Shown here: positions 1 through 10,931 of the stretch, one piece after another
How the letters are laid out: each line of letters begins with the position of its first letter
Numbering within the stretch: position 1 is the stretch's first letter
Origin: Diospyros lotus
Taxonomy: Eukaryota > Streptophyta > Magnoliopsida > Ericales > Ebenaceae
NCBI RefSeq assembly: GCF_014633365.1
Contig: NC_068341.1
Location: 23,046,339 to 23,110,338 of the forward strand
Reading direction: 5' to 3'
DNA: 64,000 nt
The notes under the pieces: generated by a model
What the model saw: only the letters and a program-made list of their open reading frames with translations
Databases searched by the model: none
What the model was told of the DNA's origin: nothing
Program-made: the position numbers and the translations under genes

Positions 1-2056
1 CTTAACTAGGAGTACTGGTGAGGCGAATGGGGAATGGCTCGGCCTTATGAAGGATTGGTTCAACATCTCCCTCACCATTTTTTCAATTTCTGACTTCTGG
101 GTGGGAGAGTACTTGTAAGCTCTAATATTTACAGGTTCAGAATTTGGCTTAAGGTTGATGGAGTGGTTAAGGTTACAGGTGGGTGGTAGCGTTTTAGGCT
201 CAACAAAGAGGTCCCCAAATTCCAACAGCAGTTTATCAATAAGGTGCTGAGAGTATACCTGGCCTTTCCTTCCATGAGGACTGCTAGCTAACGGGTTGAG
301 CTCCCCCATCACCACCTTCTCCAGTCTTTCTTCTGTAGCTACAATTGAGAACAGCTGAGTGAGCTTATTCCAGTTGTTCCTAAGGGCTTTGTGCAACCTC
401 TTCCCGGTTATCATCTTACAAGTGCCAGTTTCTCTTCCCCTTTTTAGTGTCATCCTTTTCCCTCCTTTATCAAATGAAACCTCCATTCGATTGAAGTCAA
501 AACTTATGGGGCTCACCCCTTTCATCCAATCAACCCCAAGGACCACATCACAACCACCCAATTGCATCAGCCTAAGATCTACCTCAAACCCTTCTCCTTG
601 CATATCCCATTTAAACCCGAAGCAAGCTGAGTTGCTTAGCACCTTGCCCCCATTAGCCACTGTCACACTCAATGGTTGAGTGTTATAGAGTGGGCACTTC
701 AAGTTTCTGGCCATATCCTCATCAAGGAAGCTGTGGGTGCTTTCGCTATCTATCAAAATTAACAAGCTCTTATCCTTCACTCTACCTTCTACTTTAATTA
801 TCTAATTGTTGGTCACCCCTTTCAGTGCGTGGAGCGATGTCTCACCATTGTCCTCACCTCCAGAATCCTCATATTCTTCGATTTCCTCTCCTTTTTCTAC
901 TCTTACCTCCCTTGAACTGCCCTCTAGAAGCAGTATTTGTCTCCTACATTGGTGTCCCGGAAAATACTTATCCCCACATCTGAAGCACAATCCAGATTGC
1001 CTCCTCTGGTCCATGTTCCGGCCTGTTGATTGAGGCATCCCCTATGGTCTGACCACGAAATTTCCCCCTATCCACTCCCGGTTCACTCCTCTGCCGCTTG
1101 AGTGGGACACCTCTCCTGTCATAGTCTTAGCTTGTTGCCTCTGTTTTTTCATCAAGGCTTCCACCACCATTTCTTGTAGCCTAGCACTTTCCACTGCCTG
1201 TTCTACCGTTCTAGGCCTGATCATTTTGACCACTGGTCTTAGATCATCACTTAGGCCACTCAGGAAACTGGACACAAAATAGGCCTCCGATAGGTGTGGG
1301 TCTTGGCTGCTCATAAGAGACCGGAGCTCTTCAAACCTCTTCAAGTAGGTTTTCAGCTTTCCCACCTGCCTTAGTTTGTTAAATTCTTCAACAATGTCCG
1401 ACATACTTCTCTCCCTGAACCTTTCACATAGTTTTTCAGTGAACTCACCCCACGTAGGTTGCCCCTCACATTAGTCCAACCTTGGTACCAAGCATCGACT
1501 ACATCATCAAAATAAGCAGCCGCTAGGGACACCCGTCTACCCTCTGGTATGTCATACCATTCAAACATCCTCTTGCACTTCCTCACCCACCAACGAGGGT
1601 TGACCAAACGGGTATCTCCATCCGAGGCATGGGGAACCCCGTTTGTTAGCGTTGTCCCTGCTCTCCATGACCCCTATCCTGCATTATCCCCACCTCATCA
1701 TCCTAGCCACTCCCCACATCAGAAGTTACAGGCCTGATATGACCCCTGTTGTGTCGTAACAGAGGTTCAATTCTATCTCGAGGAAGGAATTCAGGGGCCA
1801 TATTAACTAGGTTTTGCCATGTGAACATCAACATAAACTGTTGAAGTTGGTTACCCAGTTCTTCCCTCATTTGCGCTATCTCTTCTCACATTTGAACCAG
1901 CGTACCATCCAACTTTTGATCGATCGCCATAATCGCTTCATGGTTATGACCATTTCCCAGCTCGAGTTGGTCGACTCGTCTCTGGACTTCAGACATGGAT
2001 GAGCTGACTTGTTGCAGCTGAGTCTCCATGTTTTTCATGCGAGTACCTTCCGCCAT
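1..2056 (-). pseudogene. Gag-protease-RT polyprotein of element A (degraded, partial)
   Basis: The likely start ATG is at 2056 on the minus strand and opens with a coiled-coil-like N-terminus (MAEGTRMKNMETQLQQ). Gag capsid sequence follows over about 1610-1042. A retroviral-type zinc finger (CFRCGDKYFPGHQC, spacing unlike the usual CCHC box) lies near 1010-940, and the aspartic protease region lies about 830-360. At the left edge the reading enters the RT N-terminus (IRPSHSPFASPVLLVK), the equivalent of the better preserved RT segment of element B at 5565. Several frame changes and stops, for example near 1890 and 1040, show it is no longer intact. The function is retrotransposition only. Confidence 0.8.
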
Positions 2057-2085
2057 GAGCTAGCAACAATCCAGGCCGGGGTTGA

Positions 2086-2099
2086 GCTCGGATACCAAA
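2086..2099 (-). other. Primer-binding site of element A (initiator Met tRNA type)
   Basis: On the minus strand the bases next to the LTR read TTTGGTATCCGAGC, close to the complement of the 3' end of plant initiator methionine tRNA (usual TGGTATCAGAGC), with one visible mismatch. Its position fixes the orientation of the element and the inner LTR edge. Confidence 0.7.
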
Positions 2100-2514
2100 T
2101 TGTCACGATGTGACAATGATGTTGCCTGGAACCAGTGAGATTCCAGAATTGAACGGAGCTAAGGAAGAATGTTGAGAGGGAGGAAAAGAGAAGAGAGAGA
2201 ATATATAGAGAAAGAAGAGAGAACGCTGGGGGAGGATAATTTGGAAACTGTTCTATTGATTCTTCAATGGATCTCCCACAAAGATGGGGGAGCTGATATA
2301 CTTACTTGGGTGGGTGCGGATGCAGCAGATTGCTCCCCATTGAGCGGTTACAACCATATCTTTTGTCCTTTTCCTAGAGCCTCTCACGTGGCCCTTTGAT
2401 TCTAACAAATTAATAGCTGGAAATTGAAATACAATACTAATAGAAATGCAACAAAAGTCCTAACAACAAGCAGTAAGGGAAAAAAAAAGAAATTAAAACA
2501 GCATAGTTGTGACA
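2100..2514 (-). repeat. 5' LTR of element A
   Basis: A 415 bp LTR with inverted ends TGTCAC (2100) and GTGACA (ending 2514). It carries a purine-rich GAGAG tract near 2560 on its right flank and direct AGAGAGA tracts inside. On the element strand a primer-binding site follows at once. Its ends and length resemble the solo LTR at 4010-4430 but the bodies differ, so they belong to related families. Confidence 0.8.
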
Positions 2515-2798
2515 GTATAGGGAGAATTAGAAGAATAGAGAAAGTGAGAAAGAGAGAGATCGAGAGAGAGAGAGAGAGAGAGAGTTTGGGAGAAATTCTG
2601 GAAAGTTTCTATTGATATTTCATGCCCTAATAAGGCTAAATCAAGCCTTATATATCAAGTACAACAACTAATTGATTCTCTCGTACAATGGCCTGGCCCT
2701 CTCTACCTTCTAGAACAAATTTGTAATAACCACCAAGGTACAACCCCTCCTCAGCCTAGCACCCATGGTACAACTCCTCCTAGCCTAGGTACATGACA
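2515..2798 (-). repeat. 3' LTR of element B, truncated by insertion of element A
   Basis: The right 284 bp of the LTR, matching 7625-7900 with scattered substitutions and ending TGACA at 2798. The missing left part should lie left of element A, outside the window. It includes an (AG)n stretch at about 2562-2583 that is longer than in the other LTR. Confidence 0.85.
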
Positions 2799-2815
2799 AT
2801 TCCCCCTCCCTTAAA
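2799..2815 (-). other. Polypurine tract of element B
   Basis: On the minus strand the bases before the 3' LTR read AAGGGAGGGGGAAT, a typical plus-strand priming site, directly followed by TGTCATG of the LTR. Confidence 0.75.
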
Positions 2816-2849
2816 AGTTTTCTTATCCTCAAGAAATGCTAAGAACCTA

Positions 2850-5800
2850 GGTAGCACAAGGGAATTGCTTGAGGTCTAGTAATTACTCCCAGGTGTTGTT
2901 ATCCAGGTGGAGGTGGGATCATTTCACCAAAACTTGAGTCAAGGAAGCCCGTAGCTTGTAGACGATCCTTTGATCGATTATAGCCACTGGTTCCTCAATA
3001 GGATTGGTGTCTTTAAGGAAAGAAGGTAAGGATTGACTTTTTGTGTGCTATTGATCCCTTAAGCATGAACACATGAAATACGGGATGAATTTGGCAATCA
3101 TCTGGTAATTGGAGTTGATAGGCAAGCTTCCCAAATCTGGTCGTAACAGGGAATGGTCCATAAAACTTGGGGCTGAGTTAGTGACCTGCCCCTTTGAAAG
3201 AGCCTTCTGATGAGTGTGCTTCAGCTTTAAATAGATTAGATCCCCACCGTGAACTCCCTTTCATTCCTATCTGCAAACTGCTTCATGCGATGTTTTGTAG
3301 TTGACAACTCCTTTAGGATTTCTAGGATCTGTTGCCTCTACTATAGAAAAGTATCTACAGCTCCCACCATGGTTGGCCCAACAATGGCTAGTAGGAGTAG
3401 AGGTTTGTATCCATACATAGCCTCGAAGGGTGACATTTTTATCAAGCTGTGCTAGCAGGAATTGTACCACCACTGGGCCAACCCTTGGGTTAGAGGAAAT
3501 AGAGGCAGCGCAGGTAGGTTTCGAGGCATTGGTTAACTCTCTCTGTTTGTCCATTTGTTTGGAGGTGATAAGCAGTGGAGATGTGAAGCTTAATTCCCAA
3601 AGATTTCAACAATTCTCTCCACATCACACGCTATAACAAATTCCATTACAAATTGCTTTATCCTAGGTCAATAGTAAATCCGTTTCATCTTGTGGTAGGT
3701 GTTTTGCATCCCTGAATGTCCTCCTAAGGGGATCCATGCAAGGATTGCAGAATCCTATTTTTGAGTTGATCGCATCCCCCAACTATCAACCTACCTCGGT
3801 ACCTTAGTAGCCCATTAGTTAGTGTGAACCCTTGTTTGCTGGAAGGGTCAATAACTAATTGCTCTAGTAGCTCTTTAGTCCACTCATCCCCTTCATAGCT
3901 TGCTGTTATTTCCTGATACCAATTAGGAATTAATGAAGTAATGGCGGCAGATTCTCCTTCTTCAAAACAACGAGACAATGCATTAGCTGCCACATTCTCC
4001 TTCCCCTTCTGTCACGAGAAGGATTCCATTTACCTATTTTGTATTTCCTTATTACTGTAACTTCATGTTATTTCTTTTTGCTGCTGTAATTGTTAGATTG
4101 TGTGCTGTCATTTTCTGTTAAGAAGTTGTTAGCCCTAGGCCCCACACATAGTGGCTAGGAAAAAGACAAAAAGGTTGGTTGTAACAGAATTAGGGAGTGG
4201 GATCTGCTACAGCGGACCTATCTCCCACGGCTGGGTATATATTCTTCCAAAGGTTATCTTGGGGGATTATGAATGAATTGATTACGGAAACTCTCTCCCA
4301 ATCTCTCTCTCTCTATGTCTCTCTCTCTAACGTATCCTTCCCCCTTCTACCTCTCTGTTCTTGCGCTACTTTAAGCTTTCTAACCTATCGGAATTAGAAA
4401 GCCGACCATTGTCTCGGACCAGCCGTGACACCTTCTTGTATTGTATGACATAATCCAGTCCCATGAGCTTGGTCATTCCTTTCCTCTGCAATTGCATGTG
4501 TAGCTTTTGCTGTAGCAAAAATTTTAAGTTCTCGTGATAAGTTTTTATAACAAACTGATTTCCTTTGGGGTAATATCGCCATTTTTCTGTAACAGTTAAT
4601 ACGGCCAACAACTCTTTATCAAACGTGCTCAGACCTTAGTGCCTAGGGGCTAATGGTTGACTAATGAAAGCCAGTGGTCTGCTCTCTTGCATTAATACAG
4701 CCCCTATTCCCATGTCACTCGCATCAGTTTCCAACACAAACGGTTTACTAAAATCTGGTAGGACCAACTCAGGAACCTCTTCCATTGCTCTTTTTAGTCG
4801 TATAAAGGCTTCTTCAGCCTTAGGATTCTAATGAAAATTCCCCTTCTTTAATAGCTCTATGGGTGGCTTACTAATTATTCCATAATCCTTCACAAACCTT
4901 CTATAGTAGCTTGTGAGTCAAAGGAATCCTCTTAAGGCTTTTATAGAGGTATATCTTAGCCAAGAAGTCATGGCAGCCACCTTCTTCGAATCTATGCTGA
5001 CCCCTGAACTGGAAATGATATGCCCTAGATATTCAACCTACCTGTGGAAAAAGGCACATTTTAACCTTTTAACATATAATTGGTTGAGCCTAAGGGATTC
5101 AAATGTAACTCTTAGGTGCTCAATATGTTTGGAAAAAGAAGGGCTGTAAACTAGGATATTATCAAAAAATATTAGGATGAAATATCAAAGATAAAGGGCA
5201 AAGATTTGGTTCATTAGGGCTTGAAATGTGGTTAGGGCATTGGTAAAGCCAAAGGGCATCACTATGAATTCAAAATGCCCGTAGTGTGTTTTAAATGCAG
5301 TTTTGGGTATGTCCTCGGGGCTCATTCTAATTTGATGGTAACTCGATCGAAGGTCTAATTTGGAGAATATCGTGGCATTCTTTAATTCATCCAATAGGTC
5401 ATCTATGATGGGAATGGGAAACTTGCTCTTGACTGTGATGGCGTTGAGTTGACGATAATCAACACAGAACCACCAGGACCTGTCCTTTTTAACAAGCAAT
5501 GCAGGTGAAGCAAAAGGGCTAAGGCTTGGTCTAATGATGGATTTTTGAAGCATTTCCTTTACCATTTTCTCAATCTCAGTCTTTTAGAGTAGGGGGTATC
5601 AGTAAGATCGTATGTTGACAGGTTCAGAGTTGGGTTTAAGTGGAATGGTATGGTCAAGGGATCTTGTAGGTGGTAGGGAATTGGGCTCTACAAATAAGTC
5701 CTCAAACTCAACTAACAATATATTAAGAGAATCAAGCTCTTGTACCTTTAAGTTGGGTTGAAATGGGATGTTGACCATTAACATGAGCTCTCCTCCTTGT

Positions 5801-7510
5801 TCCTTATTTTCCCCTGAATACTCCATGGCTTGAATAGAGAATGGATGTGCCACTTGGAACAGCTTGTTCTTAAGTATCTTTTGTAACCTCTTCCTCGTGA
5901 TCATCTTGCATGCACGTATTTCCAAGCTGCCTATCAAGGTCATTTTCTTGCCATCCTTTTCAAATGTCTCCTCCATCTTGTTGAAATTGAAAATTATGGG
6001 GCTCACATTCTTCATCCAATCCACTCTCAATACTATGCCACACCCACCCAACTTTAACAATCTTAAGTCAGCCTCAAACTCCTCTCCTTGCATCTCTCAA
6101 CAAAACCCAACACATGTAGATTTGCTCACTACCCTGCTACCATTGTCCATGGTTACTAAAAAGGGGTGAGTGTTGGTCAATTTACAACCCATTCTCCTTG
6201 TCGTGCCTTCATCCAAAAAATTGTGGGTACTCCCGCTATCAATTAAGACCATCAATTTGCAGTCAGGTATCCTCCCTTCCACCATAATTAACTTACTATT
6301 GGTCAGCCCTTTCAACGCAAGCAGAAAAATCTCTCCATTATCCTCAGCTTCAGATTCACCTTGAAATGCAAGCATCTCCTCCTTTGCTTCCATTTCATCT
6401 TCCTCCCCTTCCAACAAAAGCAGTTGTCTCTTGCACTGGTGATCGGGGGAATATTTTCCCCCACACTGAAAGCATAATCCGGCTTACCTCCTTTGCTCCA
6501 TGAGTTTTCCCCCTTGTGACTGCATGGGGGTGACAATTGTTGGGACTATCTAACCTCTCGAACTTGGGTTGAATTTAGGGACCTCCTTGCTGTTGGGCAC
6601 TAGAATTTATCCCCTATGCCTGCAGCCTCTGCTTTTTTATTAGGGCCTCCACTATTAATTCTTGTAACTTAGCACTTTCGGTTGCTTGTTTATGGTTTTT
6701 TGGCTGTAGCATCTTAACCACGGGTCTTAATTCCTCACTCAAGCCACTAAAGAAGCTTGAGACGAAATAAGCCTCGGTTAGATGGGGGTTGTGGTTAATC
6801 ATTAGTGACTTCAGCTCTTCAAACCTCAGTTGATAGTTCTATATTGTTCCCTCTTATCTTAACTTATTGAATTCCTCAACTATATCCATCATATTCCTAT
6901 CACCAAACCTTTCACACAAATCTTCCACAAATTCAACCCATTGATAGCTCTCCCTAACCCTAGAACCAAGCATCCCCTACATCGTTAAGGTAGGCGTAGC
7001 CATAGTCACCTTCTGTTGGTCCTATATATTGTACAAACTAAACATTCTTTCTCGCCTCCTTACCCACCACCTTGGACTTAAAGACCATCAAATAGGGGAA
7101 TCTCCATTTTTAGTAGAGGAAAACATGATTGATTTTGGGCAGCCTGCACTTCCTACCCCCTTTCAAACATATTCTCCCTATTCACTGTCGGCTCTTCCCC
7201 AAACTTAGAGGTCCCAATAGCTCGATGGGTCTCCCCAACCCCCGATAATATCGCTTTTGATCTCTCCCTAGGAGTCTTATCGAGTTTTGACCGGTGAACA
7301 TCACCATAAACTCTGTAGCTGCTTCCGAATCTGACTCCCAACTTCCTCTCATAGTCCACCTATTTGACAACCAATTTAAGTTCGCATCTAGGCGATCGCC
7401 ACATCGAGCTTCATTTCCAATCCTCCTATTGAGTTCTCCATTTTTTGGTCCAAAGAAGTGATCGCTTCATGATTTCGATTGGACCCAACCTCTAATCGCC
7501 GGAAGCTTGT
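2850..7510 (-). pseudogene. Gag-pol polyprotein of element B (degraded, interrupted)
   Basis: In order on the minus strand: gag with capsid remnants (about 7370-6610); zinc-finger region near 6480; aspartic protease with active-site motif DSGSTHNF (near 6240); linker (6093-5599); RT (5565 down to about 4900); RNase H (4611-4431 and 4009-3724); and integrase, with a zinc-binding region near 3700 and the core beyond. In the RT catalytic motif the second aspartate is changed: near 5150 the codons read F-F-D-N-I-L where the family has F-D-D-I-L, so the polymerase should be dead. Multiple stops and frameshifts occur, and a solo LTR splits the RNase H region. Confidence 0.85.
4010..4430 (+). mobile_element. 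Solo LTR inserted in the RNase H region of element B
   Basis: A 421 bp segment with inverted ends TGTCACG and CGTGACA, flanked on both sides by the 5 bp duplication CCTTC (4005-4009 and 4431-4435). Removing the segment and one copy of the duplication restores a continuous RNase H reading frame in B. It contains a TATA-like motif (GGGTATATATTC, near 4231) and CT-rich tracts. No coding sequence is present, so it is a solo LTR left by recombination. Orientation is inferred from the TATA-like motif and could be wrong. Confidence 0.9.
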
Positions 7511-7523
7511 CGGCCAAGGAGGT

Positions 7524-7537
7524 GCTTTGATACCAAT
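7524..7537 (-). other. Primer-binding site of element B (initiator Met tRNA type)
   Basis: On the minus strand TTGGTATCAAAGC follows the 5' LTR after a two-base gap. It is one base off the usual complement of initiator methionine tRNA. Confidence 0.7.
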
Positions 7538-7539
7538 AT

Positions 7540-7900
7540 TGTCAGACCTCTGAGTTTGGCAATGAATTTCTCACAGTTTCAGTGAGACTTGGATAAGAAA
7601 TTAAGGGGGGAATTGAAAAGAAGTATACAAAGAATTCGAAGAACAAAGAAAGCGAGAAAGAGAAAGATCGAGAGAGAGAAAGAATGTTTTGGAGAAATTC
7701 TGGAAAGTTTCAATTGATATTTCATGCCCAAATAAGGCTAAATCAAGCCTTATATACCAAGTACAACAATTAATTGATTCTCCTGTACAATGTCCTGGTC
7801 CTTTCTACCTTCTAGAACAAATTTGTTATAACCACCAAGGTACAACCCCTCCTCAACCTAGCACCCATGGTACAACTCCTCCTAGCCTAGGTACATGACA
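7540..7900 (-). repeat. 5' LTR of element B
   Basis: A 361 bp LTR bounded by TGTCA (7540) and TGACA (ending 7900). It matches 2515-2798 over its right three quarters, including the shared end CCTAGGTACATGACA. A purine tract (GAGAAAGAGAAAGATCGAGA) near 7655 is shared with the other copy. Confidence 0.88.
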
Positions 7901-7905
7901 TCTCA

Positions 7906-8984
7906 TTTCATAAGAGACTAAACAAAACATATTACAAATGCAATAGGAAAGAATTATCAAAAGATTTGTACCTTAAACCCTAACAAAATTTCTAATGTAA
8001 AGGCAAAAGAACAAGTAGAAAAGATTAATAAAATTTGTGTATATAACATGTCAAAAGTAAAGTAAAATAATGGACACAATAATTCCTCCAAAATATTGTC
8101 ACGGACTCCTGATGGAAGCATCAAGATTAGATTATAACTTAGAGAAAAACTGCTCTGATTCTAGCAAGATATCCGCATGTTACCTCATTAGCTTATTCTG
8201 AGTTCTTGCTTCAATTTCCTCAAACAATTTTGCTAATATTTGTCAGTGTCCTAACAGCAACAAAGATGTGCATCCTATTCTCTGATTTATTAGACTGGTT
8301 TATTGTCAAGCTGGTGTTGTGTCATCTCTATTTCTCAATGCATGTATACATGCTTCCTAGCCTCCATTTACTCCTATTAGTCCAAATGTCAACAGGTCTC
8401 AAAATGAGACACACCTATCTGCAATGTTTGCCAAGGATCAACAATAACCATGTCTTGAGATACACTCTAGCAAACTGATCTGTTCAAGCCCCAAGATTCT
8501 ATGTATGATTTTCAGATGATGTTTCATACAATTCATGTGGCAGCATGTTTTTTTTTGGCAGGCATGCATGCTGTTACTAAGACCTGTTCAGAAAGAAAGG
8601 AAAATAATGTTGAGCTGCTTATTAAAAGAAGGCTAACATTGAGGTTGTACATAAAAAAGATGCATCGCCAAACTTTTAGTTCTTTATGATACAGTCAAAA
8701 GATAATCCAAAAACCACATGTATAACATGTCAAAGGTTAATTAAAAATGCAACAGATTTTATCACAAGCTAAACACATCTTTTTTAATCAAGTAATTTAC
8801 TAATTCCCATTCTTTTGCTTTTATGTTCATCCATGGATACATACAAATCTTCCTTCTAAATGTTCCTAGTACTCATCAACTTAAGTGCAAAACCAGTTAC
8901 TAGCATAGAAAAAAAATAGTGCAGTAGATTATAATTAAGAGAAGTATCCATTTGATTTTCTGTTAGCAAGATATTAGATGCTAC
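7906..8984 (-). other. NADK2 intron 2 (proximal part), AT-rich, no kinase exon
   Basis: This stretch lies between the likely donor of exon 2 (GAG|GTAGCA, GT at 8984-8983) and retrotransposon B. On the minus strand I find none of the strongly conserved NADK catalytic motifs (GGDG, NE/D) expected of the next exons. It contains a diverged copy of the exon 2 end (8038-8232). The short open frames here (for example 8206-8478 plus) lack recognisable domains. Confidence 0.6.
8038..8232 (-). repeat. Diverged duplicate of the NADK2 exon 2 / intron 2 junction
   Basis: The plus-strand words TAGATTATAA, GCAAGATAT, TACCTC and TTAGCTT, followed by a GAGCTCTTG-like word, occur here in the same order and spacing as at about 8925-9030. 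A neighbouring TATAACATGTCAAA occurs near 8042 and near 8722. This looks like an old tandem duplication covering the last roughly 60 bp of exon 2 and part of the intron. The copy is not a usable exon: its frame differs from the original. Confidence 0.5.
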
Positions 8985-10931
8985 CTCTTTAGCTTCTTCC
9001 ATGAGCTCTTGGCCCAGCTTTTTCAACAGTAGGACAGTCTTCGGTGGAGATTTCCACATAAGCATCTGTTGCTGGGTGCTAGGATGAGTGAAAGCCAAGG
9101 AAGACTCTGTCACCTTTTCTCTGGAACACGAGATGCCATCAGTGCGAATCAAGAACATCTCTGCTTTCTTTCTTGATTGCACCCGCACAACACCAGTTGC
9201 AGAGGCACACATATTTCCTTCAACCGTCCCTGAATCATCATCTTCTGAATCTATGAAGGCCTTACTCCTGTGACCCTCCATAATAGAGACAGCATTCTTA
9301 TCTTTCTCATTTCTCAAAATTACAGGATTATCTACAATATTAATGGGATATGTTCCGGCTTTTCCAAGTCCATTCAGAGTAGGACCATATGAAGGGTAAT
9401 TATCACCCAGGACAGTTCCATTGCTAACTGGAGGATTTTGAGCCTTCAAACTTGGATTCTTAGTGCTTGCTACTCCATTTGCATGTCCTGTTTCCATGAG
9501 GCTTGATTCAGGGCTTGCCCTAATGGCTTCACTCCTCTGTACTGTCCCATTACAAGTCTCCATTGGATGATACCATGTCTTCAATTTTCTTGGTTGGTAA
9601 TGCAAGTAAGTGGGAGGTGAGATCTTCTTAGTTCTGAAAAAAGTAGACATCTCTTTTCTGGAGAAAATGTCGCATGGAGGTATCTGGGATTTAAGAGGAT
9701 CGATATCACTACAGAAATCAGTTAAATATCCAATTTCATCATTGTCAACTGATTTTATTGATGTAGTCCCTTCGTGAGAGGCAACTCCATTAAATGTCCC
9801 GTTGCAGTTATCATCTTTGTTTTCCATGGCCAGAGAGTCATGATTGAGACTTTTTCCAACAGAATTACGAGTCGAGTTTAACTTTTCTGGAAGCGATCCA
9901 TTTTCATCATAAAAGCTGGCATAATGTTCCGACTTTGATGCGTTAAATTCATCCATTCTTCCTTCATTCTCTGAGGTAGCATCAGCTTGACTAGTTTCAC
10001 GGTTGGATACATGCTGTGATGCATACCGCAATGCATACTGCCTCCATCTAGAAACCATGGCGGAAGTTCTCCGGGCTCCTTCTCTACTATGTAGATATAT
10101 AGGCTTCTTCCTTGAATTTGACACTATGGCTGAAAACTTCTCAACCTGATCCATGGAAGGTGCAGTCCCAACTTCAATAGGTAGTTTAACCAGTTCAACT
10201 TTTCCTGACAAAATAACATCATCTAATTCTGTTTCATAGAAGGGATCTTTAACAGTTTCTGCTCTAAGATCAACAATAGTTTTAAATCCTTTCTCCATAA
10301 GCCATTTCAGACCTTCTTCTGTGACTTGGCTACCACTCCAAAAAGCAACCTCGGAACCTGTGGTTTCTATATTTTCTTTTGAGGTGGATATATAAACAGG
10401 ACTCCAATTGGCAAACAGCATATGACAGGGATCACCATCCCCACGGGGAAAGCCAGAATCATAACAAACACTCTTTAGCCTTTGCAGTTTCCTCCATACA
10501 TTTAAGCTTCGACCATCAGCAGGAGTCAAGTAGTTTTCAAGAGCAACATGTAAGCTCTCACAATATCTTTTCATCTCACCTCTGAAAATGGCAAGTGGAG
10601 GAAGGCTATCCTCTCTTTCATTTACATCTGCAACCTGAAATCTTGAGATGGAGGATCTTCCAGAAAGAACATCCTCCTTTCCTTTGTTCAGGAGACATAC
10701 CATGCAACCAAGAACAGACACTATTTTATCTTCCAACACTGGTTTTTCTTCTGAAGAGAAACTGTAGGAGACATAACATTCTCCTGTCAATGGATTGCAT
10801 AATGTCTCCATTAATGCATTATGTAGTCGTTCAGCTGCTCTGAAGATTCTACAATAAGCCTCAAGTTCTGCAACATCCCCAGGAAATGGACCAATCCATG
10901 GCAACTGTGATTGATCATGTGACTCAAAAGT
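8985..10931 (-). CDS. NADK2: NAD kinase 2, exon 2 (plastid NADK, N-terminal and linker region)
   Basis: A 1947 bp exon open throughout (649 codons, phase 0 at both ends), closely resembling plant NADK2. Starting after the acceptor TTTGAAG|ACT, it carries the conserved block QLPWIGPFPGDVAELEAYCRI. A tyrosine-phosphatase-like fold follows (VDLRAETVKD..., then HSREGARRTS at about residues 355-364 of the protein), in which the usual catalytic Cys of HCxxGxxR is Ser. Next come a basic, aromatic stretch (MVSRWRQYALRYASQ, about 366-380) corresponding to the calmodulin-binding region reported for Arabidopsis NADK2, and a variable linker. The exon ends with the start of the ATP-NAD kinase domain (GNMCASATGVVRVQSRKKAE ... 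TVLLLKKLGQELMEEAKE). The enzyme makes NADP from NAD and ATP in the chloroplast. The catalytic GGDG and NE/D motifs lie in later exons not in the window. Reading through the donor would end at 8856 after 43 extra residues. Confidence 0.93.

Larger units (their letters stand above)
1..2514 (-). mobile_element. LTR retrotransposon A (Ty3/gypsy, Reina-like), cut by the window edge
   Basis: A Ty3/gypsy element on the minus strand whose 5' LTR (2100-2514) and gag, protease and start of reverse transcriptase are present. The rest lies left of the window. It is inserted in the 3' LTR of element B: the LTR ends in GTGACA at 2514, and the next five bases GTATA (2515-2519) align with the GTATA inside the 5' LTR of B near 7630, so A is younger than B. 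The Reina-like assignment is inferred from the short LTR and the gag finger of form CFRCG...HQC. Only one LTR is visible, so the far boundary is unknown. Confidence 0.85.
2515..7900 (-). mobile_element. LTR retrotransposon B (Ty3/gypsy, Reina-like), host of A and of a solo LTR
   Basis: A minus-strand element of about 5 kb excluding the solo-LTR insert. The 5' LTR is at 7540-7900, followed by a Met-tRNA primer site, gag, protease, RT, RNase H and integrase, then a polypurine tract and the 3' LTR at 2515-2798. That LTR is incomplete because element A inserted in it. The base after the 5' LTR starts TCTCA (7901-7905), the presumed target duplication. Its partner would lie beyond element A, outside the window. 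It lies in what should be intron 2 of NADK2. Short LTRs and small size fit the Reina lineage of chromoviruses (inference). Confidence 0.88.

Noticed and set aside
8206..8478. A 90-codon plus-strand frame in the NADK2 intron
   Set aside because: AT-rich intronic sequence, no domain, no homologue recognised.
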